A stretch of 64,000 bases of DNA from contig NZ_JAGINU010000001.1 in the NCBI RefSeq assembly GCF_017876315.1, positions 2,418,001 to 2,482,000 on the forward strand, written 5' to 3'. This document shows, in pieces, positions 54,356 through 62,170 of the stretch; the first letter of the stretch is position 1; every line of letters begins with the position of its first letter. The notes beneath the pieces were generated by a model, which was not told the DNA's origin, did no database searches, and worked only from the letters and a program-made list of their open reading frames with translations. The stretch is from Pseudonocardia parietis. Its GTDB lineage: Bacteria > Actinomycetota > Actinomycetes > Mycobacteriales > Pseudonocardiaceae. The translations under genes and the position numbers were made by a program.

Positions 54356-55807
54356 GTGAGCGCCCCGTCCGCCGTCCCCGGCAGCACCGCGGCCGAGCAC
54401 GGCCTGCCCGGCCATCTCGTCGACTTCGTCTCCGCGCTGCGCGACCACCATGTCGCCGTCGGCCCGGGGGAGACGGTGGACGCCGCGCGGGTGCTCGGTG
54501 TGCTGGACCTGCTGGAGCGTGAGCAGCTGCGGGAGGGGCTGGCCGCGGCGCTGCTGCGCCGGTCCGGGCAGCGGGACACCTTCGACGCCCTGTTCGACCT
54601 GTGGTTCCCGCCCGCGCTGGGGGCCGGGGCCTCCGAGGTCGACGTCCCGCGGACCGACGACGGCGAGGGCGGCGACGGACAGGGCCCGGTCGACGTCGAC
54701 GCGCTCCGCGAGATCCTCGCCGACCTGCTGCGCGACGGCGACGAGGAGACCCTGCGGGAGCTGGCCCGCGCCGCCGTCGACGCGATCGGCAACTCCGGCG
54801 CCGCCGGGCAGGGCGTCCGGGGGCAGACCGCGAAGCCCAACTGGTCCGCCTACCAGGCACTGAACGCCCTCTCGCCGGACACGCTGCTGGCGCAGATCCT
54901 CGACGGGCTGCGGCAGGAGGGGGAGACCGACTTCGTCTCCGAGGTCCGCCGCCGGGAGATCCGCGACCGGATCGCCCGGTTCCGGGACATGATCCGGGAC
55001 GAGGTGCGCCGCCGGACCGCCGAGCAGCGCGGCCGGGAGCAGGTCGCGCGCACGACGACGCCCAAACAGCCGGACCGGGTCGACTTCCTGAGCGCGAACG
55101 CCGTCCAGCTCGCCGAGCTGCGCCGCACCGTGCACCCGCTGGCCCGCCGGCTCGCGTCACGGTTGTCGGTGCGCCGCAAACGGGCGAACCGCGGGCAGCT
55201 GGACCTGCGGCGGACGCTGCGCCGGTCGATGTCCACCGGCGGGGTGCCGATGGACCCGGCGTACCGCACCCGCAGGCCGGGTCGCCCGGAGCTGGTGGTC
55301 CTCTGCGACGTCTCGGGGTCCGTCGCCGGCTTCAGTCATTTCACGTTGCTGCTGGTCCAGGCGCTGCGCGAGCAGTTCTCGAAGGTCCGGGTGTTCGCCT
55401 TCGTGGAGCGCGCCGATGAGGTGACGCACCTGTTCGAGCCGGGCGCGGAGCTGTCCGGGGTGATGCAGCGCGTGCTGCGCGAGGCGAGACTGACCGCGTT
55501 CGACGGGCACTCCGACTACGGCAGCGCGTTCGGCGACTTCCTCGAGCAGTACGCCGAGGCGCTCACCCCGAAGACGTCACTGCTGATACTCGGCGACGGC
55601 CGCACCAACTACCGGGACCCCCACCTGCGGACCCTGCAGATCATGCGCGACCGGGCCCGGCACGCGCACTGGCTGAACCCGGAACCCGAACGGATGTGGG
55701 GCAGCGGGGACTCGGCGGCGCGCAGGTACGGCGAGGTGCTGCCGATGCACGAGTGCCGCACGGCGGCGCAGCTCGCCGACGTCGTCGAGGCGTTGCTGCC
55801 GGTGTGA
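54356..55807 (+). CDS. VWA/CoxE-like protein, MoxR partner
   Basis: 483 aa. The first 300 residues are helical and charged (acidic near 100, TDDGEGGDGQGPVDVDALRE). The C-terminal von Willebrand A domain shows the MIDAS motif CDVSGSVAGFSHFTLLL near 318, with the later Thr and Asp ligands in RLTAFDGHSDYGSAF. CoxE-like proteins of this shape pair with MoxR ATPases in metal insertion or assembly of enzymes. No target enzyme is nearby. Confidence 0.9.
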   Translation: MSAPSAVPGSTAAEHGLPGHLVDFVSALRDHHVAVGPGETVDAARVLGVLDLLEREQLREGLAAALLRRSGQRDTFDALFDLWFPPALGAGASEVDVPRTDDGEGGDGQGPVDVDALREILADLLRDGDEETLRELARAAVDAIGNSGAAGQGVRGQTAKPNWSAYQALNALSPDTLLAQILDGLRQEGETDFVSEVRRREIRDRIARFRDMIRDEVRRRTAEQRGREQVARTTTPKQPDRVDFLSANAVQLAELRRTVHPLARRLASRLSVRRKRANRGQLDLRRTLRRSMSTGGVPMDPAYRTRRPGRPELVVLCDVSGSVAGFSHFTLLLVQALREQFSKVRVFAFVERADEVTHLFEPGAELSGVMQRVLREARLTAFDGHSDYGSAFGDFLEQYAEALTPKTSLLILGDGRTNYRDPHLRTLQIMRDRARHAHWLNPEPERMWGSGDSAARRYGEVLPMHECRTAAQLADVVEALLPV

Positions 55808-55877
55808 CCCACTCGGACGGATGAAGCACGGACGCACGGGGTGCACGGGCTCTGCCATACGGGTGAGGGTGTCGGAT

Positions 55878-56552
55878 ATGAGGATCCTGCGCGCCCCGCT
55901 CGCGGCCGGCCTGCTCGCTGCGGGACTGCTGACGGCCGGCTGCGGTGGCGAGCCGTGGCCCGCCGGTTCCGTGCCGGCCACGCCCACGCCGGCGGCTCCC
56001 GCCCCCGCGACGTCGACGGCACCGGCCGAGGGCGCCGGCGGCGAGACCCCGGGCGACTCCACTGCCTCCGCCGAGCCCACCGGAGCCGGCGACGGCTCCG
56101 GCCCGGCGGACGGGACCCCGGCAGCACAGCGCTGCACCGACGGCGACCTGAACGCGGCCCTCGGCGGGACGACCGGTGACACCGGGCAGCGGCGCACGAC
56201 CGTCGTCTGGACCAACACCGCGCCGGCGCCGTGCGCGATGACCGGCTTCGGCGGCGTCGACCTGCGCGGGCCGGACCATCCGACGCACGGCCCGTCGTAC
56301 TCGCTGCCGCGGTCGGCCGGACCGGCCTCGCCGGTGCGCCTGGAGTCCGGTGGCACCGCGCACTCGGTGATCACCTGGTTGCCCGGTGACGACTGGAAGC
56401 CCACCCAGATCGTGATCACCCCGCCGGACGAGACGACGCCGAAGACCCTCGAGTGGCCGGGCGCCGCCGTCCTGCGGCAGGACGGCGCCACCCGCCCCGG
56501 CACCTACCTCGGCCCGGTGTCGGCCGGGTCAGGACCAGGGACGCCAGGGTGA
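55878..56552 (+). CDS. DUF4232 lipoprotein
   Basis: 224 aa. Lipoprotein signal with lipobox LLTAGCGG, then a disordered Pro/Ala/Thr/Gly linker of about 70 residues, then a globular beta domain (RCTDGDLNAALGGTTG ... VVWTNTAPAPCAMTGFGGVD ... SVITWLPGDDWKPTQIVIT) that matches the DUF4232 family of exported actinobacterial lipoproteins. ATG 55878 directly precedes the signal; an earlier ATG (55821) would add 19 charged residues. The 3' end overlaps the converging membrane gene by 24 bases. Confidence 0.8.
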   Translation: MRILRAPLAAGLLAAGLLTAGCGGEPWPAGSVPATPTPAAPAPATSTAPAEGAGGETPGDSTASAEPTGAGDGSGPADGTPAAQRCTDGDLNAALGGTTGDTGQRRTTVVWTNTAPAPCAMTGFGGVDLRGPDHPTHGPSYSLPRSAGPASPVRLESGGTAHSVITWLPGDDWKPTQIVITPPDETTPKTLEWPGAAVLRQDGATRPGTYLGPVSAGSGPGTPG

Positions 56553-57329
56553 TCCGGTCTCCTCGAACCGCGGGACGGTGTGCCTGCGGTCCGCGGCGCG
56601 GTGCAACGCCCAGGCCGACCAGGTCCGCGACCCCAGCCCGGCGAGCAGGAGCAGGATCAGTCCGGCGGTGACCGGGCCGAACGTGCTGCCGGCGTGCGCG
56701 GCGGCGACGACCAGCGGCCCGAGGAGGGCGAACGTGGCCCCGGTGACCAGGGGCAGCTTCGCGTCGGCCAGGACCTCGATCGCGACGAGCCTGCGCTGTT
56801 CGGCGTCCGGTGTCCCACCGGAGCGCAGCACCTTCGTGGCGGCGGTCCGGTCGCGTGCCAGACCCATCTCCGGGCCGCGCGACGGCTGGACCGGCGACGG
56901 CGTCCGCGACGCCGACAGCCACAGCAGGAGCACGCCGAGCAGGCTCAGGATCCCGCCGACGACGACTCCCGCCAGCAGGTACTCCGCCCGGGACAGGACG
57001 TCGGTGGCGACCGAGAAGACCACGCAGTACCAGGCGACACCGACGAGGGCGGCGACCCGGCCGAGGACGACCGCGCGGGTGGACGGCGGCCGGACGGTAG
57101 GCCACGGCCCGGCCGGAGTCACGTGGGTGGGTGTCGCCGCCTCGGCGGGCCCGGCCGTGTCCCCGGCGGGCCCGGGAACCGCGGCGCCCGGCAGGGGCGG
57201 ACCCGCCGGATCGCGTGGGCGGCTCCGGCCTGTGTCGCTCGTCGGGTAGGCCGGGAGGCCCGACGGGTCGGCGGGGGAGCGAGGACCGGTGGAGTCGGGA
57301 GCCCGGTCGCCGGTGTCCGGAGCACGCAT
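56529..57329 (-). CDS. Membrane protein, four predicted helices, function unknown
   Basis: 266 aa. The first 85 residues are Pro/Gly-rich and disordered. Two hydrophobic pairs follow (about 88-130: VLGRVAALVGVAWYCVVFSV, then GVVVGGILSLLGVLLLWL; about 195-235: LVTGATFALLGPLVVAAAHA, then VTAGLILLLLAGL), separated by a 55-residue soluble loop. No family recognised. It converges on the DUF4232 gene and is divergent from alkB. Confidence 0.65.
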   Translation of the reverse strand: MRAPDTGDRAPDSTGPRSPADPSGLPAYPTSDTGRSRPRDPAGPPLPGAAVPGPAGDTAGPAEAATPTHVTPAGPWPTVRPPSTRAVVLGRVAALVGVAWYCVVFSVATDVLSRAEYLLAGVVVGGILSLLGVLLLWLSASRTPSPVQPSRGPEMGLARDRTAATKVLRSGGTPDAEQRRLVAIEVLADAKLPLVTGATFALLGPLVVAAAHAGSTFGPVTAGLILLLLAGLGSRTWSAWALHRAADRRHTVPRFEETGSPWRPWS

Positions 57330-57392
57330 GCCGGCGAGGTTACCCGCGGGTCACGACGGGACCGGCCACGGAGGGGCAGGCAGTTCTCGTGG

Positions 57393-57408
57393 TCGAACTT
57401 GTGTTCGA
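57393..57408. promoter_or_regulatory. LexA (SOS) box of alkB
   Basis: TCGAAC-TTGT-GTTCGA, a perfect palindrome matching the mycobacterial/actinobacterial SOS box (TCGAAC-N4-GTTCGA). It lies 21 bases before the alkB ATG, and the alkB -10 (TAGGCT, 57416-57421) is just downstream, so LexA would block the promoter. Confidence 0.85.
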
Positions 57409-57428
57409 TTTCGGGTAGGCTCGGGCCG

Positions 57429-57602
57429 ATGGACGCCTGCTGGCAGGGATCGTTGTTCGCGACCGTCGAGGCCGGCGACCGGGGCCTGGTCTCCGCGTTC
57501 CGGCACGACCTGGCAGGCGGGGCGTGGGTCGACGTCGTCCCCGGCTGGGTCCAGGACCCGGACGTGCTGTTCGACCGGCTCCGGGCGACGGTCCCGTTCC
57601 GC
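57429..57602 (+). pseudogene. alkB: 5' fragment of an alkB-type dioxygenase gene, split by an IS element
   Basis: Codes for the first 58 residues (MDACWQGSLFATVEAGDRGL ... LRATVPFR) of an AlkB-like Fe(II)/2-oxoglutarate DNA-repair dioxygenase and is cut after TTC CGC at 57602. The rest of the gene resumes at 59612. It would be leaderless, with TAGGCT seven bases before ATG, and is controlled by the LexA box upstream. In place, the frame continues only about 30 codons into the IS. Confidence 0.9.
57596..57602 (+). repeat. Left copy of the IS target-site duplication
   Basis: GTTCGCC is not the repeat; the sequence is GTTCCGC, repeated at 59605-59611. Because the element's ends are themselves similar, the duplication could be counted as 5 to 7 bases (minimum TTCCG). 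Confidence 0.75.
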
Positions 57603-59604
57603 CTGCGTTCCGCAGCTGATGGTGGATCCTGGGACACGTCTGGGCGGTGTGGGCAGGTCAGCGGCCCGCGCCTAGTGTTCGACCGCGTGAACGCCTAGTA
57701 CACGAATCGTCCCGTGTAGGTTGATTGACGTGGCTGGATGTCGATAGGCTCTGGGACATGTTCTTGCGGGAGGTGAAGCGGCAGAACCGCAACGGGACCC
57801 GGGTGTCCTACCTGCAACTGGTCCACAACGACTGGGACCCCGCCGCCCGCGCCGCTCGCACCAAGATCCTCTACAGCTTCGGGCGGACCGATCAGGTCGA
57901 CACCGCGGCGATCGAGCGGCTGATCGTGTCGCTGTCACGGCTGCTCGACCCGGCAGCGGCGCTCAAGGCCACCGCCGGTTCGGATCTGAGCTTGCTCGGC
58001 TCGCGCCCGCTGGGCGGCACGGATGTCCTCGACGGGCTGTGGCGCCGGCTGGGCATCGACACGGTGCTCAACAGGTTGCTGGCCAAGCGGCGGGGCAGCG
58101 CGCCGTTCGAGCGGGTGCTGTTCGGGCTGGTCGCCAATCGGGCCCTGGCGCCGTCGTCGAAGCTGGCCGCCGCGGACTGGATCTCGAACGATGTGCACAT
58201 CGACGGCCTGCCCGAGACCTCCGACGATGTCTGCTACCGGGCGATGGACTGGCTCCACGACGTGCGCGAACACCTGGAGCGCGAGGTGTTTGCCCAGGTC
58301 GCGAACCTGCTCAACCTCGAGGTCGACCTGCTGTTCTTCGATACCACCTCCACCTACTTCGAGCTGGAGGATCCCGACACACCGGTGGACCGCGACGAAC
58401 ACGGGCAGGTCGTGGCCGGCCGGGACGGCAAGGACGGTCAGGACGGTCAGGACGGCACCGACGACGAGCAGAGCGCGGCCGGGTTCCGGACTTACGGCAA
58501 GTCGAAGGACTCCCGCGACGACCTGCCCCAGATCGTGATCGGGATGGCGGTGACCCGCGAGGGGATCCCGGTGCGGGTGTGGTGCTGGCCGGGCAACACC
58601 GCCGACTCGAAACTGATCCGCCAGGTCCGCGACGACATGCGGGACTGGACCCTGTCCAAGATCGTGTGGGTCGCCGACCGCGGCTTCTCCTCACAAGCCA
58701 ACCGCCGCTACCTACGTCGCGGCGAGCACACCTACATCATCGGCGAGAAGCTCCGCTCGGACAGCCCGGAGATCAAGACCGCCCTGTCGCGGCAGGGCCG
58801 CTACACCACCATCGGCGAGAACATGCGGGTCAAGGAGGTGAAGGTCTCCGACACCGAGCGGTTCGTGATCTGCCACAACCCCGAGGCCGCCGAGCGCGAC
58901 GCCCACATCCGCGATCAGCTCGTCGCCCAACTCGACGAGCTCATCGCCGGATCCGACAAGCTCCCGACGATGAAACGCGGCGAGCTGCGCGGGAAGATCT
59001 CGACCAAGCCCGGCCTGAACCGCTACCTGCGCCTCACCCCCGGCGGGCTGCTGCGCATCGACAAGGCGAAGATCAAGACCGAGGCCAACCTGGACGGCAA
59101 GTACCTGCTGCGCTGCTCGGACCCACACCTGAGCGCCACCGATATCGCGCTGGGCTACAAGCAACTCCTCGAAGTCGAACGCGGCTGGCGTGACATGAAA
59201 CAGATCCTCGACCTGCGCCCGGTCTATCACCGCCTCGAAGAACGCATCCGCGCCCACGTCATGCTCTGCTGGCTCGCGCTACTGCTCATCCGCATCGCCG
59301 AGACCACCACCGGCCAGACCTGGCACCACATCCGCCGCGACCTCGACCGACTCCACGCCGTCACCTTCACCGGCCCCACCGGGACATTCCGCCAGCGCAC
59401 CGACCCCACCAAGCCCCAGACCGACCTCTACGCCCGACTCGACCTCTCCCTCCCCAAGAAGATCATCGAGATCACCCCCGCAGGTCGCTGACCAGGCACA
59501 ACGCCGCCGCCTAGTAACACACGCGCTGCGCGTCCTCGCTCTCATTTCCGCAGGTCAAGACCGCAATCCGCGTACTAGACGCTCACCTCGGCTGCGGAAC
59601 GCAG
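57603..59604 (+). mobile_element. IS1634-family insertion sequence, complete, about 2.0 kb
   Basis: Bounded by perfect 14-bp inverted repeats, CTGCGTTCCGCAGC (57603-57616) and GCTGCGGAACGCAG (59591-59604), and flanked by 7-bp direct repeats. It carries one transposase gene. CCTAGT elements near both ends (for example 57671, 57690, 59511, with an inverted ACTAG at 59574) may be internal transposase-binding sites. The boundaries are confirmed by the ungapped repair of alkB when the element and one duplication copy are removed. Confidence 0.88.
57758..59491 (+). CDS. IS1634-family DDE transposase
   Basis: 577 aa from ATG 57758. The DDE residues are seen at VDLLFFDTTSTYFELED (first Asp), IVWVADRGFSSQANRRY (second Asp) and YKQLLEVERGWRDMKQILDL (Glu), with the final arginine-rich block YHRLEERIRAHVMLCWLALL. 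Length is normal for the family and no frameshift or stop is present, so the element is probably still active or recently arrived. A TTG 33 bases earlier is in frame but lacks support. Confidence 0.95.
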   Translation: MFLREVKRQNRNGTRVSYLQLVHNDWDPAARAARTKILYSFGRTDQVDTAAIERLIVSLSRLLDPAAALKATAGSDLSLLGSRPLGGTDVLDGLWRRLGIDTVLNRLLAKRRGSAPFERVLFGLVANRALAPSSKLAAADWISNDVHIDGLPETSDDVCYRAMDWLHDVREHLEREVFAQVANLLNLEVDLLFFDTTSTYFELEDPDTPVDRDEHGQVVAGRDGKDGQDGQDGTDDEQSAAGFRTYGKSKDSRDDLPQIVIGMAVTREGIPVRVWCWPGNTADSKLIRQVRDDMRDWTLSKIVWVADRGFSSQANRRYLRRGEHTYIIGEKLRSDSPEIKTALSRQGRYTTIGENMRVKEVKVSDTERFVICHNPEAAERDAHIRDQLVAQLDELIAGSDKLPTMKRGELRGKISTKPGLNRYLRLTPGGLLRIDKAKIKTEANLDGKYLLRCSDPHLSATDIALGYKQLLEVERGWRDMKQILDLRPVYHRLEERIRAHVMLCWLALLLIRIAETTTGQTWHHIRRDLDRLHAVTFTGPTGTFRQRTDPTKPQTDLYARLDLSLPKKIIEITPAGR

Positions 59605-59611
59605 GTTCCGC
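59605..59611 (+). repeat. Right copy of the IS target-site duplication
   Basis: GTTCCGC, identical to 57596-57602. Confidence 0.75.
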
Positions 59612-60070
59612 GGGCACCGCAGGCGGATGTACGACCGGATCGTCGACGAGCCGAGGCTGACCCACCGTTGGCTGCTCGCCGAGGGCGAGAGCGCGCCGCG
59701 GCGCCTGCGGGAGATGGCGGCCGAGCTGGGGGAGCACTACGGCGTCGGGTTCAGCCAGATCGGCGCGAACCTGTACCGCGACGGTGCCGACGGCGTCGCC
59801 TGGCACGGTGACCGGGTCGCGCGGGAGCGCCCCGAGGCCGTCGTCGCGCTGGTCTCGCTGGGGGCGACCCGGCCGCTGCGGCTGCGGCCGACCGGCGGCG
59901 GGGCGTCGGTGGCGTTCCCGCTGGCGTCCGGGGCCCTGCTGGTGATGGGCGGGACGTGCCAGCGGACGTGGCAGCACAGCGTCCCGAAGACGGCCGCGTC
60001 CGGGCCACGGATCAGCGTGCAGTTCCGGCATCTCTATCCCGGAGCACCGGGGGTGCCGTCGAGCGCATGA
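59612..60070 (+). pseudogene. alkB: 3' fragment of the IS-split alkB gene
   Basis: Supplies the catalytic part of the dioxygenase from GHRRRMYDRIVDEPRLTHRW to the stop at 60070. The iron ligands are seen as H-x-D in GVAWHGDRVA and His in RTWQHSVPKTA, and the 2-oxoglutarate Arg is in GPRISVQFRH. Joined to the 5' fragment it gives 210 residues with VPFR-GHRRRMYDR, the ungapped family pattern (VPWRxxRRRMYDR in homologues). A separate start at 59627 (ATG) could give an N-terminally truncated protein, but without the promoter. Confidence 0.9.
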
Positions 60071-60088
60071 TCCGCATAGTCTGCGGCG

Positions 60089-60682
60089 ATGCAGCGCAAG
60101 ATCGGCGTGATGGGCGGGACCTTCGATCCCGTCCACCACGGTCACCTCGTCGCCGCGAGCGAGGTGGCGGACCGCTTCAGCCTCGACGAAGTGATCTTCG
60201 TGCCGACCGGGGAGCCGTGGCAGAAGTCGGAACGTGCGGTCTCGCCCGCGGAGGACCGGTACCTCATGACGGTCGTCGCGACGGCGTCGAACCCCCGCTT
60301 CTCGGTGAGCCGGGTCGACATCGACCGCGGTGGCCCCACCTACACCGCCGACACCCTCGCCGACCTGCACACCGCGATGCCGGACGCCGAGCTGTTCTTC
60401 ATCACCGGTGCCGACGCCCTCCAGCAGATCCTGTCCTGGCGCAAGATCGACGAGCTGTTCCGCTACGCCCACTTCGTCGGCGTGACCCGCCCGGGCTACG
60501 ACCTGGCCGACGGGCACGTGCCCGGGGGTGTCGTCAGCACGGTGGAGGTGCCCGCGATGGCGATCTCGTCGAGCGAGTGCCGCACGCGCGTCGCCGCGGG
60601 GCGGCCGGTCTGGTACCTGGTGCCCGACGGGGTGGTGCAGTACATCTCCAAGCGCAGTCTCTACCAAGATCCGGGCCGCTGA
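60089..60682 (+). CDS. nadD: Nicotinate-nucleotide adenylyltransferase
   Basis: 197 aa. Makes nicotinate adenine dinucleotide in NAD synthesis. The nucleotidyltransferase motif [12 protein letters not shown] (8-19) and the C-terminal motif [20 protein letters not shown] are intact. TAGTCT (60077-60082) stands six bases before the ATG, so it is likely leaderless. In actinomycetes nadD normally sits with proA and is followed by rsfS; neither is found here. Confidence 0.97.
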   Translation: MQRKIGVMGGTFDPVHHGHLVAASEVADRFSLDEVIFVPTGEPWQKSERAVSPAEDRYLMTVVATASNPRFSVSRVDIDRGGPTYTADTLADLHTAMPDAELFFITGADALQQILSWRKIDELFRYAHFVGVTRPGYDLADGHVPGGVVSTVEVPAMAISSSECRTRVAAGRPVWYLVPDGVVQYISKRSLYQDPGR

Positions 60683-60862
60683 TCTGCGGGTCCCTGGCGT
60701 AGGTACTTGGCCGGTGCAGGATCACTCAGTTGGAGATGTCCTGGGGAGCGCGGTGTAGTCGCGTCCGGCCCGCTGAGGCTGCCTGATGCCAGTGCCCAGA
60801 TTCAGACGAGAGGCTGAGCGACTGCCCGTGGCGCTGCTTCGGGGAAGAGGTCAATGGCGCGT
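60683..60862. other. Boundary stretch between nadD and the RHIM-like operon
   Basis: About 180 bases without a supported gene. Base composition drops visibly here (stretches such as GATCACTCAGTTGGAGATG) and stays lower to the right, marking the left edge of a foreign-looking block. No tRNA, attachment repeat or terminator was recognised. Confidence 0.45.
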
Positions 60863-62158
60863 TCAGCTTCCGTTGACTCGACGCAGGGCGCTTCGGACAT
60901 CCCGTAGCGCCCCTCGGTCCTGCCGCATGCTCAGCCGGTAGCTGTTCCGTTGCACCGCCCGGTCGCCCACCGCCACTCCCACACCACCGGTGAGCGTGAG
61001 GGACCGCCCCGCACGCGGCGGCGCGTAGACCCGTGAGGACTTCACCGCGGTACCGATCTCGCTGTGCAGATCGCGCCCAGCGGTGCGAGTCAACGCGTCA
61101 CCAAGGCGGCGCTGGGCGGCACGGTTGCGCGGGTCCGCAGCGGCGCGAGTGAGATCGTGGGCGATCCGCGGGTCTCCCTTGATCAGGACAGCAAGCCCGC
61201 GTGCGGCGGTGAAGGCCCGCACCATGACGTTCCGCTGTTTGGTGCCGTTCCCGACCTGCACGTTCGTACACCGCTGGAGGGTGACGGCCTTGTTGCTCCC
61301 GGAGGCGGCTGCGGCTCCCTCGGTGACCTGTGGGGCGATCTTCAGCCCGTCTGTGGACGGCCCAGGCTCCGGTTCATTGGCCGCAGCGGTCTGCAGGACC
61401 TCCGTCACCGCGGCTTGCAGCGCTGAGCTCTCGGGGTCCTGCGCGAGCGCTGGCGGCGCCTCCGAGACGTCCCCGCGCTCCAGGAACGTATCGACGTCAC
61501 TTGTGCTCATCTCGGCCTCGAAGCGGAATCGGTTGTTCTGCCAGGTGTCGTCGCCGACCTGCCCACCCACTACGTCGACGAGGATGGTCTCGGTGCCGGT
61601 CCCACCGGCAAGTGCAGGATCGGCAGGAAAGTCGATCGTGGCGACGCCGGTGCGTGCGTCGGAAGTGATCCCGAGCGGCGTCAGCTCCTGCCGCAGTGCA
61701 TCCGCCGCCCTTGCCACCTCGACTTCCGAATGGACGGGAGCAGAGGACACCGCTTCGATGCCCGCGTCGCGGGCGGCGTCCGGGCTCTGGAGGAACGCCT
61801 TCCATTGACCGGATCCACCCAGGCCGAGCGCTTTGGTCAACCTTGCGGGCGGAACCCCGGCTTTCACGGCATCCCGTGCGGTGTCGACGACCATTGCCGC
61901 CGTCTGCCTCGAGACGGATTTCGGCCCGGCAAACTGTTGCATGTCTGTCCTGACCTCACTCGTGCCTGTCGGCCTGGCTACCCGGGTGCTCGCGAGCTCG
62001 GTCCGGGAAAGGCTCCCCGTCGCGTGGGAGCTGTGCCTACCCGTCTGCCAGGCCCGAGCGGCCTGGCCTGCAGTCGCCCTGGTGGCTGGCCCGCTCTGCG
62101 ACGGTGCCGCCACCGGCCGCAACTCTGCAGCCGGCGTCTTCGGCCTGTGCATCGTCAT
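60863..62158 (-). CDS. Protein with three RHIM-like amyloid-signalling motifs
   Basis: 431 aa; no enzymatic domain recognised. Three short beta motifs with the pattern V-G-[ND]-x3-Q-x-N occur: GGQVGDDTWQNNRFRF (198-213), TNVQVGNGTKQRNVMV (298-313) and GVAVGDRAVQRNSYRL (394-409). The second has V-Q-V-G, the core tetrad of RHIM (RIP homotypic interaction motif) sequences that form amyloids in signalling proteins. Helical stretches follow each motif. The first 75 residues are Ala/Ser/Thr-rich and probably disordered. GAGAGGGG precedes the ATG, 12 bases after the stop of the upstream RHIM-like gene, so both are one operon. Lower GC than the flanking genes. Fold call by motif only. Confidence 0.6.
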   Translation of the reverse strand: MTMHRPKTPAAELRPVAAPSQSGPATRATAGQAARAWQTGRHSSHATGSLSRTELASTRVARPTGTSEVRTDMQQFAGPKSVSRQTAAMVVDTARDAVKAGVPPARLTKALGLGGSGQWKAFLQSPDAARDAGIEAVSSAPVHSEVEVARAADALRQELTPLGITSDARTGVATIDFPADPALAGGTGTETILVDVVGGQVGDDTWQNNRFRFEAEMSTSDVDTFLERGDVSEAPPALAQDPESSALQAAVTEVLQTAAANEPEPGPSTDGLKIAPQVTEGAAAASGSNKAVTLQRCTNVQVGNGTKQRNVMVRAFTAARGLAVLIKGDPRIAHDLTRAAADPRNRAAQRRLGDALTRTAGRDLHSEIGTAVKSSRVYAPPRAGRSLTLTGGVGVAVGDRAVQRNSYRLSMRQDRGALRDVRSALRRVNGS

Positions 62159-62170
62159 TGCGGTCCCCTC

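Noticed and set aside
57603..57616. Possibility that the IS end repeats are only a chance palindrome (CTGCG-TTC-CGCAG is itself symmetrical)
   Set aside because: Flanking 7-bp duplications and the ungapped restoration of alkB fix the ends independently.
60683..60862. Possible rsfS or other conserved gene behind nadD
   Set aside because: No frame of adequate length or similarity; the expected gene is absent.
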